Below are positions 1 through 8,699 of a stretch of DNA of 64,000 nt, piece by piece. Where the stretch lies: positions 473,829-537,828 of the forward strand of contig JAUHXS010000002.1 in the NCBI GenBank assembly GCA_030426955.1, given 5' to 3'. This DNA comes from Bacteroidia bacterium. Lineage in GTDB: Bacteria; Bacteroidota; Bacteroidia; Chitinophagales; JAUHXS01. The translations under genes and the position numbers were made by a program. The notes under the pieces are model-generated. The model saw only the letters and a program-made list of their open reading frames with translations, did not search any database and was not told where the DNA came from. Position 1 is the first letter of the stretch. Each line of letters starts with the position of its first letter.

Positions 1-331
1 TGGTTCCGTTGGTGGCGATGACCATTTCAAAATCTCCATCACTGTCGATATCGCCTACTGCACATTGCATAGATCCAGCTCCATCAATGAATGGAGTTGA
101 CCAGACCTGCTCAATTTCTAAAGTAGTGTCCCTTTCAGGAAAATAGCGACAACTCAAAGGAGTCTCAGGTTTGCTAAGAAAGAAGCCATCACAATAGCTA
201 CTATCTGCGCAGTCGTTATCATAGCAGTCTATTAGTCCATCTCCATCATCATCTATGCCGTTAGAGCAAATCTCTTGGGCTAATAAAATAAATGGTAATT
301 GTAAGATAAAAAGGAATAGTGTTTTTTTCAA
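1..331 (-). CDS. Secreted FG-GAP/VCBS-repeat protein, N-terminal part (cut by window edge)
   Basis: Only the first ~110 codons are in the window. The reading frame opens with a TTG codon at 331-329 and gives a hydrophobic signal peptide ending LLAQ, followed by an Asp-rich motif of the form CSNGIDDDGDGLIDC and then DNDC, typical of calcium-binding repeats in secreted Bacteroidota proteins. The last visible residues (GDIDSDGDFEMVIA) are the start of an FG-GAP/VCBS propeller blade. No in-frame ATG is present upstream, so the TTG start follows the stop codon of the gene at 337 by only a few bases; the two are probably co-transcribed. It is a paralogue of the complete gene at 60199-62217, which suggests that the missing part holds more propeller blades and a T9SS type B sorting domain (inference). 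Confidence 0.7.
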   Translation of the reverse strand, partial: MKKTLFLFILQLPFILLAQEICSNGIDDDGDGLIDCYDNDCADSSYCDGFFLSKPETPLSCRYFPERDTTLEIEQVWSTPFIDGAGSMQCAVGDIDSDGDFEMVIATNGT

Positions 332-336
332 AATGA

Positions 337-2586
337 TTAATTTATAATAGTAATATTACCAGTAAACGATCTGAATTCGCCATTAATATATGTAATATTT
401 AAATAATACACATACACACCTGCATTAACTTTCTTGCCACCATATGTGCCATCCCAAAGGTCATTAACATTAGTGCCAATAAAGATTTCTTCACCATGTA
501 TATCATATATGTTCCATAAGACTTCTTCTGTACCACTACCAAATTGAATGTTGAACCCTTCACTACGAGACAAATTGATAGCATTGGGTATGAATATATT
601 GCAATCAGAAACATCAATGTATAGAGAGTCTCTGTAAATACAATCGAAACTGTCTGTCATAGTGATAGATATGAGTGTTGAGGTTTGAGGAAGCATCATT
701 TGGTCTCTGCTACTTGAATTATCAAACGAGGTCGAAGGATTCCAAGCGAAATCTTTACCCCATTGCGGAGCAGTTAGAGCAATCGACGTTCCTGAGCAAA
801 TGATTGAGTCATTTGCCTCGATAACTTTGATACTTTGTTCAAATAGTACTTGAATCGAGTCACTTGCCACATTGCATTCAGAGCTATCTTGAATAGTGAT
901 TTTGTAAAACCCACTTTCCCTTGCAATTAGATTAGGGAAGGTATCTCCTGTAGACCAAAGGTAGCTGGCAGGATTGTTGTATAAAGGTACGATGTTGTAT
1001 ATACTATCTCCACAAATTACGGTGTCTGTGATCACGTCTACAAAAACATTTTGCGTATCTTTTAGGATAACCGTTATGGAGTCTGTAACGCATGATGCTT
1101 CACTAGTTCCTATGCTTAAATAGTAGGTAGTTGTCTCATTGGGACTTGCCTGAGGGTTTGATATAGTAGAGTCACCTAAAGTAGACCCAGGAGACCAACT
1201 GTAGGTCAGTAGAGATTCATTTTCAATTCCAATATCATTTATCTCTCCAGGGCATATGGTCAATTGATCACTAGGAATTTGATAATTGTAATCTTCATAA
1301 AAATAAAATGATGGTAAGCCAACTCCTCCCTGTCTTCCACCTAAGTCAATAGTTCCATATTCGTAAAATGAGTTTGTATGACTGTTAGCATTTTTAATAA
1401 CGCTAATAAAAGTTTTATCATTGACTGCATGGTAGATGTTGCCATCTGGAGCAAGTTGTATACCCGTAACTAGAGTGTTGAATTTTGAAGAACTATCTCC
1501 AAAGACCATTCGTGCTGAGCTAGATATGTCTGTTGTGTGGCGATCAAATGAAAATATGATAACACTATCTACTGCAGGGTCATTACGATTTTTTCCAAGA
1601 GTTGCATATATGGTACTATCGTCCTTTGAAAATTCAACACCAAAAAAATAATTACCAGTAAGAGGTGTTCTTGTTGGAGCAGCTAGCCATTGTAATGTGT
1701 CTTCCGAAATAATATGACCTGAGTCGTTATCAAAGTTATATAGCATTAACGATCCTGACACATCGGCATCAACTATAACTTTGCCATCCTTGCTGCTTTT
1801 TAAATAGCCACGTCCCAGTTGTGCTTCTTTCCATGCAGGGGTGCCGTCAATCGGTAAGTTGTAAGAATGGTTTAATGAGCTAATTATAGCAGTATCAGCA
1901 ATACCCTTGCAAGTTACAAGAAAGGCGTGAATCTCATCTTTAAAGTGTAAGCGGGTAGTAACCCAGTAGTCAGTTCCATTTGCATGTTTCGCAATAGCTA
2001 TCTTTTCAGTAGTAGAGTCCACTAAGGTTATTTTATTTACTCCTATTGGGCCCAATGAATGTATGAATGTGGTATCAATATCGCCAAGTCCGTTATTGAG
2101 TTTCATATCAATGACTGTGTAGTGCAGGCCATCCCATTTGATCAAAGGACCTTTGGTATCAGCATTACTAGAGCCATCTGTTGTAAATACATAATATCGA
2201 TCAGTGCTTCCGATAACTGGAGTAATAATGGCGGATTGAGTGCTACTTTCGTTTCCTGAAAGCATTAAATTCCACTGTGAAAAACTATTGGTGCCTGATG
2301 CATTAGGCATTGGGGTATGAGATCTGTCCCAAACCCTAATACCATCTGTATAAAACAAGAGGTTTCCATTTGTATCAGAAATTGTAGCCATACCCTCCAG
2401 AGATGGAAGGTTGAACATTCCAACGGGAATCTTATCAATTTGGCCATCTAATAGTGGAGTTGGGCTTCCTGAGTTAAAATCTAAACCTGCATTTTCGCCA
2501 AAATACCATACATTGGCCCGATTAGATTGAGCGTGAATAATAGAAGAAAAAACAAAAATGCTAGCTAAGAGTAAAAATCGTTTCAT
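337..2586 (-). CDS. T9SS type B cargo protein with N-terminal propeller-like domain
   Basis: A secreted protein of 749 residues. Residues 1-19 form a signal peptide ending in HAQ. The N-terminal region (about 25-430) starts with WYFGENAGLDF and contains GNLLFYTDG, a pattern frequent in Bacteroidota surface proteins annotated as propeller or gliding-associated. Residues ~440-660 contain Ig/PKD-like segments (ICPGEINDIGI, YSWSPGSTL, YLWSTGDTF). The last ~88 residues, from IFIPNAINL to the end, with the motif DLWDGTYGGKKVNAGVYVYYL, are a type B sorting domain, so the protein should cross the outer membrane through the T9SS and stay at the surface or be released. It probably forms a transcription unit with the gene ending at position 1. 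Ligand and role are unknown. Confidence 0.8.
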   Translation of the reverse strand: MKRFLLLASIFVFSSIIHAQSNRANVWYFGENAGLDFNSGSPTPLLDGQIDKIPVGMFNLPSLEGMATISDTNGNLLFYTDGIRVWDRSHTPMPNASGTNSFSQWNLMLSGNESSTQSAIITPVIGSTDRYYVFTTDGSSNADTKGPLIKWDGLHYTVIDMKLNNGLGDIDTTFIHSLGPIGVNKITLVDSTTEKIAIAKHANGTDYWVTTRLHFKDEIHAFLVTCKGIADTAIISSLNHSYNLPIDGTPAWKEAQLGRGYLKSSKDGKVIVDADVSGSLMLYNFDNDSGHIISEDTLQWLAAPTRTPLTGNYFFGVEFSKDDSTIYATLGKNRNDPAVDSVIIFSFDRHTTDISSSARMVFGDSSSKFNTLVTGIQLAPDGNIYHAVNDKTFISVIKNANSHTNSFYEYGTIDLGGRQGGVGLPSFYFYEDYNYQIPSDQLTICPGEINDIGIENESLLTYSWSPGSTLGDSTISNPQASPNETTTYYLSIGTSEASCVTDSITVILKDTQNVFVDVITDTVICGDSIYNIVPLYNNPASYLWSTGDTFPNLIARESGFYKITIQDSSECNVASDSIQVLFEQSIKVIEANDSIICSGTSIALTAPQWGKDFAWNPSTSFDNSSSRDQMMLPQTSTLISITMTDSFDCIYRDSLYIDVSDCNIFIPNAINLSRSEGFNIQFGSGTEEVLWNIYDIHGEEIFIGTNVNDLWDGTYGGKKVNAGVYVYYLNITYINGEFRSFTGNITIIN

Positions 2587-2728
2587 ATGCTGTTTTATCT
2601 TTCACTTAAATTAGCCAATTAATAATATTTTTTTTGCTCTTTTTAAATATATAATTACAAGGCTATATTAGTATATATATGTTTAATATATTGTATTATA
2701 ATTGTTTTATATTTAATATTTTACAATG
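2587..2728. other. AT-rich spacer between two cargo genes
   Basis: About 140 bases between two same-strand genes made almost only of A and T, with runs of T and alternating TATA tracts (2690-2710). I see no clear TAnnTTTG box, terminator hairpin or short reading frame. It may contain the promoter of the 337-2586 gene. Confidence 0.4.
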
Positions 2729-4510
2729 CTACTGTGAAATAAAGTATTGAATCAAATTTTGTTCTGATTTCTTAGTCACTTTCAGATAATATAATCCTTT
2801 CGGTAAGTCAGAGAGGTCTATTTGCGTAGTGGCCTGAGTGATTGGGATTGCAGTTTTTACTATTTGTCCATATTGATTTAAAATAGCATAAGACTGTAGT
2901 GAGTGATCATTTGAGTTGAAGTAAATGGTTTGTTTTGCTGGGTTAGGGAAGATGTTAATTGAGCTGGATTTTAATAAATGAGTAATATTGTTTGGCGTAT
3001 CTGTGTCATTAGAATCTACTGTTATAGTCATGCTACTGTTGCTAGTATAAGAGCAATTTCTATGTTGTGCAAACAAGTTCATCTTGAAACTGCCTGCTGC
3101 CATATATACATAGGAGGTGTCAATTGCATAAGAGAAGTTTTGCATTAAGGTCCTCCAGAAATAAGCGTCTGCATTTGTAGAAGTATTGGTGAAAAACACA
3201 GTGTCTCCTATTAAAACTGAAGTATCTGAAGCAATAAAGCTAGATGCTGGTTTAGGGATAATAGTTACGGATCGGCTAGCAGTATCAACTATTCCACCAA
3301 TGGTACCTATTAAGTCTATTTCAAATGTACCAGTTGAGTTAAAGGTAAATGAAAGCGTATCTGATACATTGGATATTGATGAGTCATTCACTAACCATTG
3401 GTAGCTATCAAAACCATTAGAAGTGTTTTCAAGGAAAATTGTATATCCAATACAGAAGGTATCTCCCGATGTGATATTAAAACCAATATTGGTAATCGTA
3501 TCCTTAGTAAGGATTAAAATAAGTCCATCATTGCCAATAATTACACCAGAAGAAGTATCATGCATATAAATATCATTTAGCTTGATTATTGAGCCTGTTG
3601 TGGCTTCTGTCCATGAGATACCGCCATCCAGTGTTTGTGCTATAAATCCAGAATCTCCAACTACATATCCTGTTGTTGAATCAATTAATTGTATCGCATT
3701 TAACTTTTGATTTGTACGGCTGACGCTCCAAGAGTTGCCACCATCTATTGTTTTTAAGATCACTCCTTTATCTTTTTCTGATCCTATAACATATCCATTT
3801 AAACTATCGATGAAAAACACATCATTATATATGGTTTGTCGGTTGTGAGATACGAGTGTGTCATGAGCATGTATCTCTGTCCAAGTATTGCCATAGTCAT
3901 TGGTTCTTGCAATAGCACCAGAACGCCCTACAGCATATCCTATTCTGCTATTGACAAACCAAATTGCCGAGCCTGAAGTGGAATCTATTCCGACTAAAAC
4001 ATTTTTGTTAGTCCAAGTCTGGCCACCATCAGTAGATTGTTTGATTTGTAATGGGCAAGGTGCCGTGTTGCAAGCTGCTCCACCAGTTCCTTCTCCAATA
4101 AGGTATCCTGTGTCTATAGTTGGGAAAGATATATTTTTAACATTGAAACTATTTAGCTCATATCCGCTACTCCACATATTTCCTGAATCGCTTGTATATA
4201 CTAGTTTAGCCTTAGCCTGGAAGCCAACAAACTTTGCGTCTCCCATAGCATAACCCTGTTCTGCAGTTGGGAAATAAACTGCATTAAGAGTGGCATCGTG
4301 TGTGAATACAGTATTCCAGTTATGTCCAATACCTGTTGTTCTTAACACTACACCAGCAGTTCCTACTACATGCCCTATGCTATCACTCGAAAAGTCAATG
4401 CTTAATAGGTGTGCAAACGTTCCAGATGCGACTGTTTTCCATGAAGAATTTCCTATTGATTGGGTATAGAGACCGCATATTATTGATAATGTGAGTATTG
4501 TTGCTTTCAT
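2729..4510 (-). CDS. Secreted YCF48/BNR-repeat protein with PKD domain and T9SS type A sorting domain
   Basis: The ATG at 4510 is preferred over a TTG seven codons upstream because it places a clean signal peptide (MKATILTLSIICGLYTQSI) at the start; the product is then 593 residues. Residues ~25-335 carry repeated units of the form GYVVGDSGFIAQTLDGGISW and GNTWTEIHAHD, which are YCF48/BNR-like blades of a photosystem-assembly-factor or sialidase-type propeller. Residues ~345-500 hold one or two PKD-like beta domains (YQWLVNDSS, YFWRTLMQN). The last ~80 residues (INIFPNPAKQTIYF to LPKGLYYLKV) are a type A T9SS sorting signal, so the mature protein is expected to be surface-anchored or secreted after PorU cleavage. 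The substrate is unknown. Confidence 0.82.
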   Translation of the reverse strand: MKATILTLSIICGLYTQSIGNSSWKTVASGTFAHLLSIDFSSDSIGHVVGTAGVVLRTTGIGHNWNTVFTHDATLNAVYFPTAEQGYAMGDAKFVGFQAKAKLVYTSDSGNMWSSGYELNSFNVKNISFPTIDTGYLIGEGTGGAACNTAPCPLQIKQSTDGGQTWTNKNVLVGIDSTSGSAIWFVNSRIGYAVGRSGAIARTNDYGNTWTEIHAHDTLVSHNRQTIYNDVFFIDSLNGYVIGSEKDKGVILKTIDGGNSWSVSRTNQKLNAIQLIDSTTGYVVGDSGFIAQTLDGGISWTEATTGSIIKLNDIYMHDTSSGVIIGNDGLILILTKDTITNIGFNITSGDTFCIGYTIFLENTSNGFDSYQWLVNDSSISNVSDTLSFTFNSTGTFEIDLIGTIGGIVDTASRSVTIIPKPASSFIASDTSVLIGDTVFFTNTSTNADAYFWRTLMQNFSYAIDTSYVYMAAGSFKMNLFAQHRNCSYTSNSSMTITVDSNDTDTPNNITHLLKSSSINIFPNPAKQTIYFNSNDHSLQSYAILNQYGQIVKTAIPITQATTQIDLSDLPKGLYYLKVTKKSEQNLIQYFISQ

Positions 4511-4662
4511 GTTCTTAATAACTTTTGACAAGCTTTAAGGTATTTATAGTTTACTGTATATTTACAGCGCTGTTTGAAAAAAATTACAAGGCAAATATTT
4601 TGTTTTGCTAGTTAAGTGATTTGTATTCAGTATATTGTTGTTTATTTTGATAGAAAAGCTAT

Positions 4663-6186
4663 TTGGTGAAAAACAAACTATATGAACTTATTTCATCGCT
4701 TTCCAAATCGGAGAAGCGGTACATCAAGCTTACCATATCTAGCCAGAAGGGGGAGAAGAACTATTTAAAGCTTTTTGACTATCTGGAGTCTAGTAAGTCA
4801 TATGATAAGAGTGAGGTTGAGCTTTATTTTAAAGGTTCAAGCTTTATAAAGCATTTGTCAAGAGTTCAGCACTATTTATATGGACTCATTTTAAAAGCGA
4901 TGAGAGACTACAATGCGGAGCGGTCTCCCAGAAATAAACTTTATGGGTATTTATATGATATCGATTTTCTTTTTTCTAAAAAGCATTTACAAGAATGTGC
5001 TAAACTAATTTTAAAAGCCAGAAATTTTATTGAAGAAAATAAGTTATATGACTTTGAATTATTGGTGTACTATTATCAACAGTCTATTTATCGTCAAGCA
5101 GCCTACAGAGGAATGGCGATTGATGATTTACGCGAGGTATATACAAAACAGTATAAATATCTAATCAAGCGATTTAATAAAACTCGTTTTGAGCAATATC
5201 AAGATGAGATTTTGTATTGGGTTATATATTCTCCGCTATCTATTGCAAAAAATGCTGAAGGCGTTAAGGCTATAAAGCGATTGACTAAGCACCTTGAAAA
5301 GAGCACTTCAAAGGCAAATTCAACGGAGTCTAAAAGGCTTTTATATTCAAGCTTATTTATGGGACATATGTTTCTGGCTAATAATAAGGAAGGGCTTAAG
5401 TATGGTCAAAAGGTGTATGATATATATATATCTGAAGCAGGCATTATAAGGGCAAATCCACAAAATTTCATCAATGATACGTCTAATTTTTTAGTTGCGC
5501 TTAGTATTAATAGAAAAATGGGTCACTTTAATTCAATACTGGAAAAAATGGAAAATAGTGTGGAGTTGTTTGAAGGGGAGCTCCGTCAGCAAATGAAAGA
5601 ATTTATATTTTATAGAGTTGCTTATCACAAAATACGACTCTGTACATATACCAACCAATTAGAGAGGGGGCAAAAAGAGTGTGCGAAAATAGCTACTAGG
5701 ATACAAGACGGTCGTTTTTCGGTTTTGTCAGAAGCATACACTCCCATCAATTATGCTATGCTTATCTTTTACTTTGTCCATAAAAGTTATGAGCAGACAT
5801 TAGATGTTGCCGACCAAATATTGACCGTTAAAGACTCGCCTAGAAAAAGTATGGTATTCATGGCAAAGATTATAAGAATAATGACTCACTTTGAAATGGG
5901 GCATTTTAGAGTCATTCCATACTTTATTAATTCCTTGCTTAAGGAGTACGCCGATATTGGAGTAAAAGGAGAGTTTTATGGTATTATATTAAGTACGTTT
6001 AAAAGTATCTCTTTAAATAAATATAGGTATGAGCTTTCGGATATAAAAAATATAAAAAAGCGAATTGATGAGGTTTTTTCAGTAAAATCGCAAAAAGATG
6101 ATGATGAAGAATTAATAACATTTTGGTTGGAAAGCAAAATACTTAACAAGCCATTGGCGCAGGTATATCAGCAATATTATAAGTAG
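4663..6186 (+). CDS. Conserved helical (TPR-like) protein, function unknown
   Basis: A protein of 507 residues that I recognise only as a Bacteroidota-type protein. The N-terminus reads LYELISSLSKSEKRYIKL, a pattern seen in a group of cytoplasmic Bacteroidota proteins of similar length. The rest is rich in Lys, Tyr and Leu, with regularly spaced aromatic/Ala helices resembling tetratricopeptide solenoids (for example AKLILKARNFIEENKLYDFEL and SYEQTLDVADQIL). There is no signal peptide, transmembrane segment or catalytic motif. The start is either TTG 4663 or the next codon, GTG 4666; there is no nearby ATG in frame. It stands alone, divergent from the gene at 2729-4510. Confidence 0.7.
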   Translation: MVKNKLYELISSLSKSEKRYIKLTISSQKGEKNYLKLFDYLESSKSYDKSEVELYFKGSSFIKHLSRVQHYLYGLILKAMRDYNAERSPRNKLYGYLYDIDFLFSKKHLQECAKLILKARNFIEENKLYDFELLVYYYQQSIYRQAAYRGMAIDDLREVYTKQYKYLIKRFNKTRFEQYQDEILYWVIYSPLSIAKNAEGVKAIKRLTKHLEKSTSKANSTESKRLLYSSLFMGHMFLANNKEGLKYGQKVYDIYISEAGIIRANPQNFINDTSNFLVALSINRKMGHFNSILEKMENSVELFEGELRQQMKEFIFYRVAYHKIRLCTYTNQLERGQKECAKIATRIQDGRFSVLSEAYTPINYAMLIFYFVHKSYEQTLDVADQILTVKDSPRKSMVFMAKIIRIMTHFEMGHFRVIPYFINSLLKEYADIGVKGEFYGIILSTFKSISLNKYRYELSDIKNIKKRIDEVFSVKSQKDDDEELITFWLESKILNKPLAQVYQQYYK

Positions 6187-6231
6187 TTCAAAAAAGCCCT
6201 ATAGCTTTTCATCATTTTAATAAAAAAATCA

Positions 6232-6239
6232 TATTTTTG
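6232..6239 (+). promoter_or_regulatory. -7 promoter box of the tRNA-Leu locus
   Basis: TATTTTTG matches the Bacteroidota -7 consensus TAnnTTTG. It lies 18 bases before the first nucleotide of the interrupted tRNA-Leu copy, the spacing expected for a tRNA promoter. A -33 TTTG box is not clear. This promoter appears to drive the broken copy and the intact tRNA as one transcript. Confidence 0.5.
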
Positions 6240-6257
6240 CATGCTCGTAGAGTAATC

Positions 6258-6331
6258 GCGGATGTGGTGAAATTGGTAGACCTGTCTGCCGAAGCGTCAG
6301 CCAAGGCAGGCACGCTAGAAAATCTAGCGTT
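6258..6331 (+). pseudogene. Interrupted tRNA-Leu copy
   Basis: The first 24 bases (6258-6281) are identical to the 5' half of the intact tRNA-Leu at 6376: acceptor strand, D arm and D loop. A 30-base imperfect palindrome (6282-6311, CTGCC...GGCAG type) then interrupts the gene. After it the anticodon stem resumes (ACGCTAGA paired with TCTAGCGT) but encloses a loop of only three A residues instead of seven. No recognisable variable arm or T arm follows before 6375. With the insertion, short loop and missing 3' half it cannot be a normal tRNA. A UAA isoacceptor that lost TTTA from its loop would give the observed AAA (inference). Confidence 0.65.
6282..6311 (+). repeat. 30-bp imperfect palindrome inserted in a tRNA copy
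   Basis: It sits exactly between GTAGAC and ACGCTAGA, which are adjacent in the intact tRNA. The ends are complementary (CTGCC and GGCAG) around a GAAGCGTCAGCC centre. Related CCTGCC/GGCAGG palindromes occur at 44268-44300, 44338-44360 and 56511-56529. Confidence 0.6.
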
Positions 6332-6375
6332 AAAGCTTACCATTAAGCCATGTTTTGTTGAGAGAATGAGAAAAA

Positions 6376-6457
6376 GCGGATGTGGTGAAATTGGTAGACA
6401 CGCTAGATTTAGGATCTAGTGCTTCACGGCGTGGGGGTTCGAGTCCCTTCATCCGCA
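6376..6457 (+). tRNA. tRNA-Leu (anticodon UAG)
   Basis: The acceptor strands GCGGATG and CATCCGC pair over seven bases. The D arm contains GGTAGAC. The anticodon stem CTAGA/TCTAG encloses the loop TTTAGGA with anticodon TAG, which reads CUN leucine codons. A long class II variable arm follows (GTGCTTCACGGCGT region), and the T arm contains GGTTCGAGTCC. Discriminator A is at 6457 and CCA is not encoded. It is the only complete tRNA in the window and is flanked by degenerate copies of itself. Confidence 0.95.
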
Positions 6458-6483
6458 CTCAAGTGGTATAGAGATTTTACCGA

Positions 6484-6556
6484 ATGAAGGGACGAGAACT
6501 TGCCTGCTGCAAGCAGGGTTTATCCCGATTCATCGGGAAGTCCCTTCATCCGCACA
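6484..6556 (+). repeat. Nested palindromes ending in a copied tRNA-Leu 3' end
   Basis: An outer stem ATGAAGGGAC (6484-6493) pairs with GTCCCTTCAT (6540-6549). Inside lie two further hairpins, CCTGCT/AGCAGG (about 6503-6517) and TCCCGAT/ATCGGGA (6523-6538). The right edge, AGTCCCTTCATCCGCAC, is identical to the 3' end of the intact tRNA-Leu, so this is a partial tRNA copy invaded by palindromes, or a rearranged inverted duplication. Confidence 0.6.
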
Positions 6557-6563
6557 AAATCAG

Positions 6564-6580
6564 GGCCACTTCAAGTGGCC
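6564..6580 (+). terminator. Probable terminator of the tRNA-Leu transcript
   Basis: GGCCACTT and AAGTGGCC form an 8-bp perfect inverted repeat around one base, followed by TTTATTAT. The U tract is imperfect, so termination may be partial and allow read-through into tig. Confidence 0.5.
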
Positions 6581-6604
6581 TTTATTATCTAAAATAGATT
6601 CAAA

Positions 6605-7996
6605 ATGAATGTAGTAAAAGAGAGTACGGGTGATCTTACAGCACTACTAAAGGTGCAGGTTTCTAGCAAAGATTATGAGCCTAAAGTGGAGAGTGTTGTT
6701 AAAGACATTGGAAAAAAAGCGCATATCAAAGGCTTTAGAAAAGGGAAGGTGCCTTCTGGTGTGATCAGGAATATGTATGGTAATGACATATTGGCTGATG
6801 AGTTGAATAAGATTGTACAAAGTGAGGTTAATAAATATCTGACTGATAATAAAATAGCAATTTTAGGACAACCCATTCCTAAAACAGATGAGCAACCTCA
6901 GTTAGATATAAAAGCAAACAAGGATTATGAATTCAGCTTTGAATTAGGGTTGACTCCTGAGTTTGAGATCAAACTATTGTCCAATAAAACAAAGTTTAAC
7001 AAGAACGTTATTGGTTTAGATGATAAACTCATGAATGAGGAGATTGAGCGAATCAGAAAGCAGTATGGAGAAGTTAGCCATCCAGACGATATTCAAGATA
7101 AAGATGTTATTCAGCTAGAGCTACAAGAATTAGATAGCAATAGCTTACCTAAGGAGGAAGGGCTAAAGAAGGATACTCCAGTTGCCATGGATATGTTTAC
7201 AACAAAGTGGCAAAAGGAAGTCTTAAAACAAAAGAAAGGTAGTACGATAAACATTCCAATTTACAAGGCCTTTGATCGAGATAAGGAAGATATCGCGAAA
7301 CAGATACTCGGTATTCATGAAGATGATATTAAAAAGTATAGTGCCGATTTTGCGATGACAATTAAAGAAGTTAGTCGCTCTGCAAAATGTGAGGTTAATC
7401 AAGAACTTTTTGATAAAGTCTACGGTAAAGATGCTGTAAAGTCTCTAGATGAATTTAAGTCTAAGTTAAAAGAAGACTTGAAGAAATATTACGATGTCCA
7501 AAGTGAGCGTGTTTTAAATACAGAAATCGTTAATAAGCTGATAGAAGAAACGAAAATCGCTTTACCTGATGAGTTTCTTAACAAGTGGATCAAGCTTACT
7601 AATAAGGAAAAGATTAGTGATGAAGATTTAGAAAGGGATTATAAAGATTTTTCTAAGAGTTTGAAATGGATGTTGATCACGAATAAAGTATCTAAGGACA
7701 ACGAGATCAAAGTTGAGCATGAAGAGGTATTAGGACAAATTCGGAAATCGATTGCTGAACAATTTGGAATGGGCGTTCAGGGTATCGAAGATGAGCGTAT
7801 GAATGAGATTGTTAATCAATTTGCACAAAACGAGGAGCATTATAGAAAGTCTCACGATACGCTATTGGATGAAAAATTGTTTAACCACATGCAATCCGTT
7901 TTTACAATTAAAGAAAAAGAAGTAAGTTTAGATAAGTTTAAGGATATTGCAAAAAATGTCCATAAAAAGCCCAAAAGTAGGTTTAAGTTATTTTAA
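6605..7996 (+). CDS. tig: Trigger factor
   Basis: A ribosome-associated chaperone and peptidyl-prolyl isomerase-type protein of 463 residues that binds nascent chains at the exit tunnel. The ribosome-binding signature GFRKGKVP is at residues 43-50 in the N-terminal domain. The central region (about 150-250) corresponds to the FKBP-like domain but is diverged, as is common in Bacteroidota. The long helical C-terminal part (about 255-430, with DEKLFNHM near the end) corresponds to the chaperone arms. It opens the tig-clpP-clpX operon, with 14 bases to clpP, coupling nascent-chain folding with proteolysis. The ATG at 6605 is the first in-frame start after the tRNA terminator. Confidence 0.93.
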   Translation: MNVVKESTGDLTALLKVQVSSKDYEPKVESVVKDIGKKAHIKGFRKGKVPSGVIRNMYGNDILADELNKIVQSEVNKYLTDNKIAILGQPIPKTDEQPQLDIKANKDYEFSFELGLTPEFEIKLLSNKTKFNKNVIGLDDKLMNEEIERIRKQYGEVSHPDDIQDKDVIQLELQELDSNSLPKEEGLKKDTPVAMDMFTTKWQKEVLKQKKGSTINIPIYKAFDRDKEDIAKQILGIHEDDIKKYSADFAMTIKEVSRSAKCEVNQELFDKVYGKDAVKSLDEFKSKLKEDLKKYYDVQSERVLNTEIVNKLIEETKIALPDEFLNKWIKLTNKEKISDEDLERDYKDFSKSLKWMLITNKVSKDNEIKVEHEEVLGQIRKSIAEQFGMGVQGIEDERMNEIVNQFAQNEEHYRKSHDTLLDEKLFNHMQSVFTIKEKEVSLDKFKDIAKNVHKKPKSRFKLF

Positions 7997-8010
7997 AGTA
8001 AAGTATAAAC

Positions 8011-8697
8011 ATGAACATCAAAAGCGAGTTTAGAAATTTTGCTACTAAGCATAGAGGCATTAATAGCAATGTATATGATCAATATACTGGTAATTTTCAA
8101 AATTTAACACCGTATATCATTGAAGAGCGCCCAATGAATGTTGCGACAATGGACGTTTTTTCGCGTTTGATGATGGATAGAATCATCTTTTTAGGAGAAG
8201 GAATTGATGATTATGTTGCGAATATCGTTCAGGCGCAGTTATTGTTTTTAGACTCCACTGATCCAGATAGAGACATTCAACTATATATTAATAGCCCAGG
8301 AGGAGGTGTTTATGCTGGTTTAGGGATTTACGATACCATGCAGTATGTATCTCCCGATGTTGCCACAATTTGTACAGGAATGGCAGCCTCAATGGGAGCT
8401 GTATTGCTATGTGCAGGAGCGGCTGGGAAGCGAACAGGGTTGAAGCACTCTAGGGTAATGATCCATCAACCATTGGGAGGAGCTCAAGGTCAAGCAAGTG
8501 ATATTGAAATCACTACAAGGGAAATCTTGAAGTTGAAAAAGGAGCTTTATGAAATTATTAGTTCTCATTCTAATCAGCCTTTTAAAAAGGTAGAGAAAGA
8601 TTCAGATAGAGATTATTGGATGACTTCTGGCCAAGCCAAAGAATATGGAATGATCGATGAGGTATTGGACAAAAGCAAAAAGATTGAGTCTGCTTAG
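8011..8697 (+). CDS. clpP: ATP-dependent Clp protease, proteolytic subunit
   Basis: A serine peptidase of family S14 that forms the tetradecameric chamber fed by ClpX. The product is 228 residues. The catalytic triad can be read: Ser127 in GMAASMGA, His152 in MIHQPLGG and Asp197 in VEKDSDRD. The strand motif INSPGGGV (93-100) and DIEI helix region (about 164-167) also match the family. About 30 N-terminal residues precede the canonical start of the mature protein and may be a propeptide. It lies 14 bases after tig and 2 bases before clpX. Confidence 0.96.
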   Translation: MNIKSEFRNFATKHRGINSNVYDQYTGNFQNLTPYIIEERPMNVATMDVFSRLMMDRIIFLGEGIDDYVANIVQAQLLFLDSTDPDRDIQLYINSPGGGVYAGLGIYDTMQYVSPDVATICTGMAASMGAVLLCAGAAGKRTGLKHSRVMIHQPLGGAQGQASDIEITTREILKLKKELYEIISSHSNQPFKKVEKDSDRDYWMTSGQAKEYGMIDEVLDKSKKIESA

Positions 8698-8699
8698 TA

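Noticed and set aside
6237..6419. Short plus-strand reading frame over the tRNA-Leu locus
   Set aside because: It reads through tRNA and palindrome sequence and has no protein-like features.
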